From contig NZ_JAGRPV010000001.1 in assembly GCF_030014955.1 (NCBI RefSeq), positions 7,254,001 through 7,318,000 of the forward strand: a DNA stretch of 64,000 bases, read 5' to 3'. How positions within the stretch are numbered: the stretch's first letter is position 1; each line of letters begins with the position of its first letter. The notes beneath the pieces were generated by a model. The model ran no database searches. It was not told the origin of the DNA and worked only from the letters and a program-made list of their open reading frames with translations. The stretch is from Cohnella hashimotonis. Lineage in GTDB: Bacteria; Bacillota; Bacilli; Paenibacillales; Paenibacillaceae. The translations under genes were made by a program, and so were the position numbers. Below, piece by piece: positions 16,164-25,722 of the stretch.

Positions 16164-18266
16164 GTGGGAACCACGTCGAGCTGCATATCGAAAAAGCTAT
16201 TGCGGCGCGCAGCGCTGCTGTTGTTAATCCTTGCCCTGGTGCCATGGGGTACGGCCGAAGCGAGCCTGCCTTATTCCACGATCTCCAGCGACGCGAACGG
16301 ACAGCGTATTCTAACCCCGGACGCCTACGTGCCTCGCGAAGTATGGAACGGGTTCAACGACCCTGAAGACCTGTTCGTCACTGCCGCGGACGAATTATAC
16401 GTTGCCGATACGGGCAACAACCGCATCGTCCAGTTGGACCCGGACGGCCGCGTGGTCCGGACGATTCCGGCGGCCCTCGCGGAAGGGGAAGACGAACAGG
16501 CTCGCAATCCGAAGGAAAAGCTTCGCCGTCCCGAAGGCGTATTCGTGACCGCAGGAGGCGAGATCTACGTTGCGGATTCGGGAAGCCGCAGAATCGCCGT
16601 GTTCGACAAGGACGGGAATTACGTCAAGGAATTCGCCGCCCCCCAGTCCGAGCTGATCCCTTCCACCTTCACCTACATTCCTTCCAAGGTCATCATCGAT
16701 GCCCGGGGCTATATGTACATCGTGACCAAGGGCGGCTATCAGGGGATGCTGCAACTGGACCCGGACGGCCTTTTCTCGGGCTTCTACGGCGCCAACAAGG
16801 TACAGTCGGATTGGATGACGCGCATCAAGAGAAAGTACTATACCGAAGAGCAGCTGAAGGCGGAGGCGGCCAATCTGCCTGGCGCCATCACGAATATGAC
16901 CGTCGACGGTCGCGGCTTCATCTACACGCTCAATAGAGATTTGAAGAGCGGCCAGCTGAAAAAGCTGAACTACGGCGGGATCGACCTGCTGGGCGGCCGC
17001 AACTTCGCGCCGTGGCTGGGTCCGCTGGACCGCTTTTCAATGCAGGACGCAGCTGTCGACGCAGACGGGATCATTACGGTGATCGAGGCGGCCGCCGGCA
17101 GAATCTATCAGTACGATCCGGACGGCCAACTGCTGTTCCGCTTCGGAAACGCGGCCACGAGCACCCAGCAGATGGGTCTCTTCAAGCGGGCAACCAGCGT
17201 AGCAGTCAACAGCCGCGGACAAATCCTCGTCGCCGACGGGGAGCTTAACAATATCCAGGTGCTGGACCGGACGGCGTTCGGAAGCCTCGTCCATTCCGCG
17301 GTGTCGATGTATACGCGCGGCGAGTACGAGAAAAGCCGGACAACCTGGCAGGAAATCCTGAAGCTGGACAGCATGTACGACCGGTCCTATCAGGGAATCG
17401 CCAAGGCCGAGTATGACGCGGGGCAGTATGAGCAGGCGATACGCCACTTTGAGATGGCCAACGACAAGACCGGGTATTCGGAATCGTATTGGCAGTTGCG
17501 TATGGAAGTATTGATGCGGGAATTCGGCCGTACGATGACGGGGCTCTTCGTACTGCTTGCCGTCTGGTATGCGTTCAGACTGATTCGGCGCAAGCGCGCG
17601 AGCGCGGCACCGTCTTCCGAACCCCGGCGCCGGCGATTCACGGGACGCTGGGGAACCGCATTCCGCTTGACGGGACTCGTGCTGCGCAAGCCTGTCCAGG
17701 TCATGGACGAGATCGCCGAAAACCGGTCTGCTCCTTATCTGTATGCGGCCGCGCTCGTCGTGGCGGGTTATCTTATTCGCATCGCCGGAGAATGGGCTGT
17801 CGGCTTTATCTTTGCGAAGCAGGATTTTGTAGATATCAGCCTGAAGTCGGAGGCGGTCTCGTACTTCGTCCCTTGGATGCTGTGGGTGCTGGCCAGCTAT
17901 CTGATCGGCTCGGTGATGAAAGGGGAAGGCACCTTCCGCAACGTGTTTGTCGTCAACGCCTACGCGCTTGTGCCCTATCTCGTGCTGACGCTGCCGATCA
18001 AGCTGCTGTCGAATGTACTGACGCTGCAAGAGAGCGTCCTGTATACATCGGCGATTACGGGCATCCAGATCTGGATGCTGCTGCTCTTCTTCATCGGAAC
18101 GCAGGCCGTACAAAACTATAATCTCAAGGAAGCGATTCAAATGGCAGCCGTCTCTCTGTTTACGATGGGTTGCATCTGGCTGTTCGGCTTCGTGCTGATC
18201 GGACTGGTCTATCAAGCGGTCGACTTCTTCGTCGATCTGGGGCAGGAGGTGTGGGCCCGTGTTTAA
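16164..18266 (+). CDS. NHL-repeat / TPR / Yip1-like membrane protein
   Basis: GTG at 16164 was chosen because GGGGGGAGG ends 6 bases before it; an in-frame GTG at 16143 has no binding site. The 700-residue protein has a signal peptide, an NHL beta-propeller (about 45-365; repeats such as LYVADTGNNRIVQLDPDGRV and IYVADSGSRRIAVFDKDGNYV) and a short TPR pair (YEKSRTTWQEILKLDSMYDR, YEQAIRHFEMANDKTGY). A transmembrane helix at about 450 follows, then a basic stretch and a Yip1-type domain with about five helices. The propeller should face outward. I infer a role in assembling or regulating the glycan importer; the biochemical function is unknown. Confidence 0.85.
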   Translation: MGTTSSCISKKLLRRAALLLLILALVPWGTAEASLPYSTISSDANGQRILTPDAYVPREVWNGFNDPEDLFVTAADELYVADTGNNRIVQLDPDGRVVRTIPAALAEGEDEQARNPKEKLRRPEGVFVTAGGEIYVADSGSRRIAVFDKDGNYVKEFAAPQSELIPSTFTYIPSKVIIDARGYMYIVTKGGYQGMLQLDPDGLFSGFYGANKVQSDWMTRIKRKYYTEEQLKAEAANLPGAITNMTVDGRGFIYTLNRDLKSGQLKKLNYGGIDLLGGRNFAPWLGPLDRFSMQDAAVDADGIITVIEAAAGRIYQYDPDGQLLFRFGNAATSTQQMGLFKRATSVAVNSRGQILVADGELNNIQVLDRTAFGSLVHSAVSMYTRGEYEKSRTTWQEILKLDSMYDRSYQGIAKAEYDAGQYEQAIRHFEMANDKTGYSESYWQLRMEVLMREFGRTMTGLFVLLAVWYAFRLIRRKRASAAPSSEPRRRRFTGRWGTAFRLTGLVLRKPVQVMDEIAENRSAPYLYAAALVVAGYLIRIAGEWAVGFIFAKQDFVDISLKSEAVSYFVPWMLWVLASYLIGSVMKGEGTFRNVFVVNAYALVPYLVLTLPIKLLSNVLTLQESVLYTSAITGIQIWMLLLFFIGTQAVQNYNLKEAIQMAAVSLFTMGCIWLFGFVLIGLVYQAVDFFVDLGQEVWARV

Positions 18267-20586
18267 GAAAATCGTTCGCGGCAGCCTGCGCGGGCTGCGC
18301 CGCATGAGAGCCGCAGGGATAACGCTCGCGGTCGCCGCCGCTGCCGTCGCGCTGCTGGCGCTCACCTCGGAAGGCCGGCACAAGGGAATCGGAACTTATG
18401 ATTCGGGCAAAGCTCAAGCGTTCGTAGAGTCGCTGCAGGTCGGACAGCGGCAGCCTTCTGGCGAGAGCCGCGAGATCGGCGGGAGAACGTGGTACCGGGT
18501 GGCTGAACAGACCGGTACGGCGCTGTGGCTGGAGCCTGCACGCGGGCAGATTGCGCTGGAGAATACGCGCACGGGCGCGCTCTGGCTCGGTAATCCGGGC
18601 GAAAAGGAGCTCGCGCAAGCGAACGCCAAGGGCATCTGGGCGACCAACCTCCTCTCCCCCATCCTGTTCCGCTACCTGGACGAAGGGCAATCCAACGAGA
18701 AGGTCACGAATACGGTCGATCAGGAGGCAAAAGTAGAATGGGTCGCGCTCGATCGCGGAGTTGGCGTGCTCTATTCGATGGACAAGCTCGGCTTTTCCTT
18801 TTATGTGGAGTACACCGTCGAGCAAGGCGAGCTCGTCGTCCGCCTGCCCGAAGAAGGCGTCCGGGAGAAAGGAACCAAGCGACTCGTCAGTTTGGAGCTG
18901 CTTCCGTTTTTCGGCGCATCGCCGAACGGTCCGGAGGGCTATCTGTTCGTGCCGGACGGCCCGGGCGGGCTGATCCGGTTCAATCGGACCTACAGCAGCC
19001 AGCTTGCGTCGTATGCCTTCCCGGTGTACGGCTACGATCCGGCTGTCTGGAGCGTCGGCGCCTACGAGAATCGCACGGATATCGCCTTTCCGGTTTTCGG
19101 CCTGAACCGGGGTACGGACAGCTACATCGCCGTGATTGAACGCGGCGCGGCCAATACTTCCATCCTGGCCGCACCGGCGGGCATCAACACCGCTTTCAAT
19201 GAAGTCCACACCCGCATTACGCTGCGCAATTATTATTACCAGCCGATCGGACTGGGCGACGGCAACTGGAAAAATGTCTACCAGGAGCAACTGGCGCCCG
19301 TCGAGGTCCAGATCCGCTATCTGCTGACGGACAAAGACAAATCCGACTATGTTGGGATGGCGCAGCAGTATCGCCGATATCTCATGACGCATGAGCAGGT
19401 GCCTACGCTCCGGGAAAAAAACGGCGCGGACTACGGTCAAGGCAGTCCACCGCTCATGCTCAATCTGGTGATGAGCGCGGCCGAACCGACTCCGACGGGG
19501 GAAAAGCTGGTCGTCGGCACGACCTTCAAGGATGCCGCCGGCATCGCGGATGTCCTGGCCAAGGCCGGCATCCGCAACCTGAACGTCAGCCTGACGGGAT
19601 GGAACAACGGCGGTTTTCCCGGAAGGCTTCCCGACCGCTTCCCTGTGGAGCAGCAGCTCGGCGGGGAGAGCGGACTGCGACAGCTGCGTGAGCAGCTCGC
19701 CAAGATGGGCATCCCGCTGTCGCTGAACGACGCGCCTTTCTACGCCACGGACAAGCGAGCCAACGGCTTCTCGGCGCGCAGCGAGGCGATTAAAAATATC
19801 AACGGCACGACGGTCTCCTGGAGCCAAGGCGGAGACTGGTACGGAGACGCGGACATTCCCGATTTTTACTTCCTCACGCCGAGCGCGGCGCTGAAGAAGT
19901 GGCAGCGCACGTTGACTTCGCTAAAGCGGCTGGGCATCGAAGGCGTGCATGTGCAGACCTACAGCCACGGGTTCGGCGACTACCGCGCGGACAGCTACAC
20001 GACGCGGGAGGCGTCGCTCGGCACGCTGCAGGACATGCTGGACCAAGCGTCCGCCCAGCTGGGGAGCGCGCAGACGGTCGCGGCCGCATATAGCGTGGGC
20101 CATGCGGAGCATCTCAGCGGGATGGCGCTGGATTCCAACTACGATCTGATCGTGGACGAGCAGATTCCGTTTTTCCCGATCGCGATCCACGGCCTGGCGA
20201 CGTATTCGAGCAATCCGGGCAATCTGCGGAGGAACCCGACCGTCGAGTTTTTGCGGGATATCGAGTACGGGGCGGTGCCCACCTTCATGGCGATGACTGG
20301 AGACACGCGGGATATGGGCCGAACGAACTTCGCCTCCATGTTCAGCGGTCAATTCTCCCTCATTCAGGATCAGATTGTCGAACAATACGAAGCCTACCAA
20401 ACCGCCAGCACGGACGTATGGGCCGGCTTTATAGAGGGTCATCGCCAAGTAGCGGCGGGCGTCTACGAGACCGTCTATGAAGGCGGCCGCAAGATCTGGG
20501 TTAACTACAACAGTCAGCCGTTCAAAGCGGATGGCATCGTCGTGGACGGACTGAACTTCAAGGTCGTCGAGGAGGGGCGCGCATGA
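18259..20586 (+). CDS. DUF5696 domain protein, probable secreted glycan-locus hydrolase-like protein
   Basis: A GTG start at 18259 overlaps the previous stop by 8 bases, with CAGGAGG upstream. The 775-residue protein has an N-terminal membrane anchor or signal (GITLAVAAAAVALLALTS at about 20-37). The body matches what I know as DUF5696: a beta-rich N-terminal part (YLFVPDGPGGLIRFNRTYSS, GLNRGTDSYIAVIERG) and a later barrel-like part (LNVSLTGWNNGGFPGRLPDRF, LTSLKRLGIEGVHVQTYSHGFGDYR). DUF5696 genes recur beside sugar ABC permeases in Paenibacillus. A glycosidase-like role is plausible, but no catalytic pair can be assigned with confidence. Confidence 0.82.
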   Translation: MFKKIVRGSLRGLRRMRAAGITLAVAAAAVALLALTSEGRHKGIGTYDSGKAQAFVESLQVGQRQPSGESREIGGRTWYRVAEQTGTALWLEPARGQIALENTRTGALWLGNPGEKELAQANAKGIWATNLLSPILFRYLDEGQSNEKVTNTVDQEAKVEWVALDRGVGVLYSMDKLGFSFYVEYTVEQGELVVRLPEEGVREKGTKRLVSLELLPFFGASPNGPEGYLFVPDGPGGLIRFNRTYSSQLASYAFPVYGYDPAVWSVGAYENRTDIAFPVFGLNRGTDSYIAVIERGAANTSILAAPAGINTAFNEVHTRITLRNYYYQPIGLGDGNWKNVYQEQLAPVEVQIRYLLTDKDKSDYVGMAQQYRRYLMTHEQVPTLREKNGADYGQGSPPLMLNLVMSAAEPTPTGEKLVVGTTFKDAAGIADVLAKAGIRNLNVSLTGWNNGGFPGRLPDRFPVEQQLGGESGLRQLREQLAKMGIPLSLNDAPFYATDKRANGFSARSEAIKNINGTTVSWSQGGDWYGDADIPDFYFLTPSAALKKWQRTLTSLKRLGIEGVHVQTYSHGFGDYRADSYTTREASLGTLQDMLDQASAQLGSAQTVAAAYSVGHAEHLSGMALDSNYDLIVDEQIPFFPIAIHGLATYSSNPGNLRRNPTVEFLRDIEYGAVPTFMAMTGDTRDMGRTNFASMFSGQFSLIQDQIVEQYEAYQTASTDVWAGFIEGHRQVAAGVYETVYEGGRKIWVNYNSQPFKADGIVVDGLNFKVVEEGRA

Positions 20587-21503
20587 CAGACAATTCGACA
20601 ACCGGACTGGCCATGAGCGCCAAGGATCACCGAAGGAAAAGAAGACGTCAGCGAGGCCGGGAAGCGCTGCGCGGATATTTGTTTTTGGCGCCCTGGCTGA
20701 TCGGCGTCGCATGCTTCGTCTGCTACCCGCTCTTCTATTCGGTCTATATCAGCTTCAATAAGGTATCGATCGCCAAGGACGGCTCGGGCCTCGCCTACGA
20801 ATGGATCGGTTGGGGCAACTACCGCTATTCGTTTTTGCGGGACAATGTATTTCCGATCGAGATGCTGTCGTTCCTGCGCGAACTGCTCTTCATCGTGCCG
20901 ATCACGGTCATCTTCTCCCTTCTGGTGGCGGTTATGCTTAATCAGAAATTCCGCGGTCGCATGTTTTTCCGCATGATCTTCTTTCTGCCGGTTATTTTCG
21001 CCACGGGTGAAGTGCTTACGGAGCTGTTCTCGCAGGGACAAGGGGCGATCCCATTCGGGGATCAGTACGATGTCGAGGCGCTGATCTACGGCATTTTCTC
21101 GCCGAACGTCGCAAGCACGATTATGTCGGTGATCTCGCGATTCGTGATCATTTTGTGGAGCAGCGGCATCCAGATCATTATTTTTCTGGCCGCGTTCCAG
21201 ACGATCCCCCAATCGGCGTTCGAGGCCGCCCGCATCGACGGTGTCACGCCATGGGAGTCGTTTTGGAAGATTACGTTTCCGGTCATCGTGCCGTTTATCG
21301 CACTAAACCTGATTTACACCCTCGTCGATCAGTCAACCAATCCGTTCAACCCGATCATTGCGCATATCCTCAAAAACATGAGCGACGCCGAGACGGGGTA
21401 CGGCTATGCCAGCGCGCTGGGCTGGATCTACTGCGCGATCACGCTGGTGCCGATTCTGATCCTCGCGAGGTTCGGCAGGCCGGCTAACAAGAGGAAGGGG
21501 TGA
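20583..21503 (+). CDS. Sugar ABC transporter permease (MalF type), pair 2
   Basis: The ATG overlaps the DUF5696 stop (ATGA). The 306-residue protein has a basic N-terminus (RRKRRRQRGREALRGY), six predicted helices starting LFLAPWLIGVACFVCYPLFYSVYISF, and an EAA loop SAFEAARIDGVTPWESFWKITFPVIVP near residue 220. It overlaps the next gene by GTGA, so the two are translationally coupled. It is the second MalF-type permease in the locus. Confidence 0.94.
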   Translation: MTDNSTTGLAMSAKDHRRKRRRQRGREALRGYLFLAPWLIGVACFVCYPLFYSVYISFNKVSIAKDGSGLAYEWIGWGNYRYSFLRDNVFPIEMLSFLRELLFIVPITVIFSLLVAVMLNQKFRGRMFFRMIFFLPVIFATGEVLTELFSQGQGAIPFGDQYDVEALIYGIFSPNVASTIMSVISRFVIILWSSGIQIIIFLAAFQTIPQSAFEAARIDGVTPWESFWKITFPVIVPFIALNLIYTLVDQSTNPFNPIIAHILKNMSDAETGYGYASALGWIYCAITLVPILILARFGRPANKRKG

Positions 21504-22477
21504 AGCTGATGGTCCTGTTGAATCGTGTCCGGCGCTATTGGGCGCGTCATCACATTGCGGAGCGACTGCGGGTTGCGTTCGTCGGCAGGCAGATCGTTGA
21601 CGGTCTGCTATTCAAGGCCGCGCTGATCGCGATTCTGATCTCGGTCTCGGTGCTCTACGTAAAGCCGCTACTCTACATGATGTCGACCTCGCTCAAAACG
21701 CTGCCGGATTTGCTCGATCAGTCGGTGCGGTGGATACCGAATACGCTCGAGTGGCTGAATTATGAAAAGGCGATCGGCGGCCTGAAATACTGGCGTTCGC
21801 TCGGCATCACGTCGTTCATCGCACTGACGGCCGCCGTGCTGCAGACGCTGGCATGCGGGATCACGGGGTACGCCTTCGCGCGGCTGCATATTCCGGGCAA
21901 AAAGTTTTGGTTCGCCATCGTCATTTTGACGTTTCTGATTCCGCAGCAGACGCTTGTCATTCCGCTCTATGTCATTTACGTCAAGCTGGGTTGGCTGAAT
22001 ACGGTATTGCCCTTCATCGTGCCGGCGATCGTGGCACAGGGGATCAAGGGCTCGCTGTTCATCATTATTTTCCGGCAGTTTTTCTCCACGCTGCCCAAGG
22101 AACTGGAGGAGTCGGCGAGGATGGACGGAGCCGGAGCGTTTCGTACCTACTGGAAAATCATGATCCCCCTCTCCCGCCCGGCGCTGCTGATCGTATTTCT
22201 ATTCTCATTCGTCTGGCACTGGAACGACTATTTCGAACCCGCCCTGTACTTGAAGGGCGCGGATTTTTATCCCCTGTCGCTCAGTCTGGAGCATCTCCAA
22301 GCGAACCTGAACTTTATGAGCGGGTCTTCCTCAGGCCTGACAAACGTGGTCGTCGACGTGAACGAGCCGATCAAAATGGCAGCCGCCTTTCTCATCATTT
22401 TGCCTCCGCTCATTCTGTACATGTTTGCGCAGCGATATTTCGTCGAAGGCATTGAACGTACAGGAATCGTGGAGTAG
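21500..22477 (+). CDS. Sugar ABC transporter permease (MalG type), pair 2
   Basis: The GTG at 21500 overlaps the partner's stop by four bases with AGGAAGGGG upstream; an in-frame ATG at 21509 is possible. The 325 residues carry six helices and the EAA loop LEESARMDGAGAFRTYWKIMIPLSRP at about 205. It has a longer N-terminal cytoplasmic segment than MalG of pair 1. It should pair with the preceding permease and use the MsmX-type ATPase. Confidence 0.94.
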   Translation: MKLMVLLNRVRRYWARHHIAERLRVAFVGRQIVDGLLFKAALIAILISVSVLYVKPLLYMMSTSLKTLPDLLDQSVRWIPNTLEWLNYEKAIGGLKYWRSLGITSFIALTAAVLQTLACGITGYAFARLHIPGKKFWFAIVILTFLIPQQTLVIPLYVIYVKLGWLNTVLPFIVPAIVAQGIKGSLFIIIFRQFFSTLPKELEESARMDGAGAFRTYWKIMIPLSRPALLIVFLFSFVWHWNDYFEPALYLKGADFYPLSLSLEHLQANLNFMSGSSSGLTNVVVDVNEPIKMAAAFLIILPPLILYMFAQRYFVEGIERTGIVE

Positions 22478-22521
22478 GCCGGATTCGCGGCACAACGGAG
22501 CTTATAAGGAGCCTATCGGAC

Positions 22522-25500
22522 ATGAAGGAACAATTGTACGGCACGTTCGTCAACCCCGGCCCCGCTTATCGCGGCAAGCCTTTCTGGTCTTGGAACGGAG
22601 AGCTGGACCGAGAGGAATTGCTTCGACAGATCGACGTGTTCGAGCAGATGGGCTTCGGCGGATTTTTCATGCATGCCCGCACCGGGCTCATCACGGAATA
22701 TCTGGGCGAAGAATGGTTCGAGTTGACGCGTATCTGTGCGGAGGAAGCGCAGCGGCGAGGCATGGAGGCATGGCTCTACGACGAGGACCGCTGGCCCAGC
22801 GGCACGGCGGGCGGCAAGGTCACGGCGGAGCCGCGATTCCGCATGAAGTTCGTGAAGATGCGGATCGTCGCAGAGCCGTTCTGCCCGTGGCGGGAGACGT
22901 GGATCGCGGCCTTCGAGTGCCGGCTGGAGGACGGCGCCTATTACGACGGCCGCAGGCTGACCCCCGGCGAAGACGCGGCACCGAGGCCCGGCTATGTCAC
23001 GCTCTCCTTTGAGATCGAGGAGATGGCACCGGAGAGCTTCTACAACGGGCAGACCTATGTGGACACGATGAACCGCGAAGCGACGGAAGCGTTCATCACC
23101 GTCACGCACGCGCAGTACAAGGCGCGCATGGGCGAGCTGTTCGGGAACGCCATCACGGGCATTTTCACCGACGAACCGCATCGAGGGCCCCTGATGACGA
23201 ACTTCAACGTCGCCAACGCCGATCCGCAGCATATGCTGCCATGGACGTATGACCTATTCGAACGCTTCGAAGCCAAGTTCGGCTACGATCTGCGCGACCG
23301 GCTGCCGGAAGTGTTTTTCCGTCCGGAGGGACGCAGCGTATCCCAGGTGAAATGGCATATCGTGGATCTGCTGCAGGAGCTTTTTCTGGACAACTATGTA
23401 AAACCGCTCGACGAGTGGTGCCGGGCAAACAAGCTGATCCTAACCGGACACCTGCTTCACGAGGACTCGCTGTCCGCCCAGACGGCCATGGTCGGTTCGG
23501 TCATGCGCTGCTACGAGCATATGGAATATCCGGGCATCGACGTGTTGACGGAGGGCAACCGCTGCTTCTGGGTGGCCAAGCAGCTGTCCTCCGTCGCCAG
23601 GCAGATCGGGCGCAAGTGGCTCATGTCTGAATTGTATGGCTGCACGGGCTGGCAGATGCCGCTCGAGGCGCACAAGGCGGTCGGCAATTGGCAGACGCTG
23701 CTTGGCATTAACCTGCGCTGCCACCATCTGTCCTGGTACACGATGGAGGGCGAGTCCAAGCGGGATTACCCCGCCAGCATCTCTTATCAGTCGGCCTGGT
23801 GGCGGGATTATCAGGTTGTAGAAACGTACTTCGCGCGTCTGGGCGCAGTCATGACGCACGGCGAGCCAGTCTGCGACCTGCTGGTCATCCATCCCGTCGA
23901 GAGCGTGTGGTGCCAGGTGCATGCCGGCTGGGCCGACACCCTGGCGGGCAATACGGCGGAGATCCGCCGGCTGGAGACCGACTTCGCCAACGTGTTCAAC
24001 TGGCTCTCGTGCGCGCGAATCGACTTCGACTACGGCGACGAGGAGATGCTGCAAAGACTTTCCGCCGTCGAGCGCGACGCAGCGGGCCGTGCGGTGTTCC
24101 GTGTCGGCAACGCCGTCTACGGCACGGTGCTGGTCGCGGGACTGACGACGATCCGCGCGTCGACGCTCAGGCAGCTGGCGCTGTTCCGGCAGGCCGGAGG
24201 CGTCGTCGTCTTCGCCGGCGAAGCGCCGGGCTATGTCGACGCCGTGCCGTCCGAGGACGGCGGGACGCTGGCGGCGGGCTCGGTGCGGGTGCCGCTCGAC
24301 GAAGCGGGCATCGCAGCCGTAGGTACGCACCTCGCGGGCGGCCGCATCGCCGCAGTCGACGCGTCGGGCGAGCCGATCGCGGATCTGTATGCGCAAGTGC
24401 GCCGTGACGAGACGCATACGTACGTCGTCCTGCTAAACGTCAACCGCGAGACGGCCTATGCGGGCGTCAGGCTCCGGCTGCCGTACCAAGGCCATGTGGA
24501 GGAATGGAATTGCGAAACGGGCGAACGGATCGCGACCGATGCCACAAGCCTGGACGGCGCGATCGAGTTGACCGCCGACTTCGCCGCGGCTGGCGAGAAG
24601 GTATACGTATTCGGCGGCGCGCCGCCGGAGGCGCCGACCGTACGGCCGGTTCTGCAGACCGTGGCGGCATATGAATGGGAAGGCGACTTCGCCTATTCGC
24701 TGGACGAGCCGAATGTGTGCGTGCTCGATCGCGCGTCGTACAAGCTGGACGGCGGCGAATGGCGGGAGACGCTGGAGATTCTGAAGCTGGACCGCGCCGT
24801 TCGCCGGGAGCTGGGCTACGCCTACCGCTCCGGCGACATGGTCCAGCCCTGGTATGCGATCCAGACCCGCGCCGGGACGGCGCGCCAGACGCATCGTCTG
24901 ACCCTCCGGTATTCGTTCGACGTGGACGAAGCGGTCGCAAGCGGCGGTGCAGATGGGTGGCATCTTGCGGTCGAGCGGCCGGGGCAGAAACGGATCCGCC
25001 TGAACGGCCGCAAGCTCGCAGGCGGTGACGCGGGCTGGTGGGTCGACCCGGTGTTCCGCAAACTGGACATCCCGCCGGCCGGCCTGCAGCCGGGACTCAA
25101 TCAAATCGAGATTGAAGTCGACTTCGATGCCAGCGTCGATCTCGAGGCGATCTACCTGCTCGGCCCGTTCGGCGTTCGGGTGCAGGGCGCGGACAAGACC
25201 GTCTGCGCCTTGCCGGAGCGGCTGGCCATCGGCGATCTCGCGCCTCAGGGATTGCCGTTCTACGGCGGCACCGTCACCTACGCGTTCGAGTGGGGCGCCT
25301 ATGCAGAGCAGGCGAAGCGGCATCTGGACAGCGTGCCTGACGCTGCGGTCCAGCTGGAAGTGCCCGCTTACGAAGGCGGCTGTCTGAGAGCGGGCAACCG
25401 GACGGCGGGCAGCGTCACGATTCCCTGGCGGCCTAACGTCGCAGACGTGGCGGGTATCGTCGGCGCGGACGAGCCGCTGCTGCTGGACGTCGTGCTGACC

Positions 25501-25665
25501 CGTCGAAATACGTTCGGGCCGCTCCATATGGAACCGCTGTACAGCGCGGCGTACGGGCCCGGCCATTGGCTGACGGAGGGCGACGCATTCAGCGAAGCCT
25601 ACAAGCTGGTCCCGTCGGGACTGACGCAACCGCCGCGGTTGCTATTGCGCGCGCCTGCGCCGTGA
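22522..25665 (+). CDS. GH106-like alpha-L-rhamnosidase family protein
   Basis: The 1047-residue protein has no signal peptide, so it is probably cytoplasmic and acts on imported oligosaccharides. The N-terminus (PFWSWNGELDREELLRQIDVFEQMGFGGFFMHARTGL) is the hallmark start of the GH106 (beta/alpha)8 barrel. Acidic motifs in the barrel include GIFTDEPHRGP and KWLMSELYGCTGW. The C-terminal half is beta-rich, with a beta-sandwich-like segment (WHLAVERPGQKRIRLNGRKL). Members cleave terminal alpha-L-rhamnose from plant or bacterial polysaccharides. GGAGC lies about 15 bp before the ATG. Substrate identity is inferred from family only. Confidence 0.85.
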   Translation: MKEQLYGTFVNPGPAYRGKPFWSWNGELDREELLRQIDVFEQMGFGGFFMHARTGLITEYLGEEWFELTRICAEEAQRRGMEAWLYDEDRWPSGTAGGKVTAEPRFRMKFVKMRIVAEPFCPWRETWIAAFECRLEDGAYYDGRRLTPGEDAAPRPGYVTLSFEIEEMAPESFYNGQTYVDTMNREATEAFITVTHAQYKARMGELFGNAITGIFTDEPHRGPLMTNFNVANADPQHMLPWTYDLFERFEAKFGYDLRDRLPEVFFRPEGRSVSQVKWHIVDLLQELFLDNYVKPLDEWCRANKLILTGHLLHEDSLSAQTAMVGSVMRCYEHMEYPGIDVLTEGNRCFWVAKQLSSVARQIGRKWLMSELYGCTGWQMPLEAHKAVGNWQTLLGINLRCHHLSWYTMEGESKRDYPASISYQSAWWRDYQVVETYFARLGAVMTHGEPVCDLLVIHPVESVWCQVHAGWADTLAGNTAEIRRLETDFANVFNWLSCARIDFDYGDEEMLQRLSAVERDAAGRAVFRVGNAVYGTVLVAGLTTIRASTLRQLALFRQAGGVVVFAGEAPGYVDAVPSEDGGTLAAGSVRVPLDEAGIAAVGTHLAGGRIAAVDASGEPIADLYAQVRRDETHTYVVLLNVNRETAYAGVRLRLPYQGHVEEWNCETGERIATDATSLDGAIELTADFAAAGEKVYVFGGAPPEAPTVRPVLQTVAAYEWEGDFAYSLDEPNVCVLDRASYKLDGGEWRETLEILKLDRAVRRELGYAYRSGDMVQPWYAIQTRAGTARQTHRLTLRYSFDVDEAVASGGADGWHLAVERPGQKRIRLNGRKLAGGDAGWWVDPVFRKLDIPPAGLQPGLNQIEIEVDFDASVDLEAIYLLGPFGVRVQGADKTVCALPERLAIGDLAPQGLPFYGGTVTYAFEWGAYAEQAKRHLDSVPDAAVQLEVPAYEGGCLRAGNRTAGSVTIPWRPNVADVAGIVGADEPLLLDVVLTRRNTFGPLHMEPLYSAAYGPGHWLTEGDAFSEAYKLVPSGLTQPPRLLLRAPAP

Positions 25666-25722
25666 AGCGATCCGCCGAAGCGTATCTTATTCAATCGTAA
25701 CTCAGGTATTGGAGGTCTAGAC

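Noticed and set aside
18160..19827. 555-codon minus-strand open frame
   Set aside because: It is opposite the NHL-Yip1 and DUF5696 genes, with no ribosome binding site or recognisable domain.
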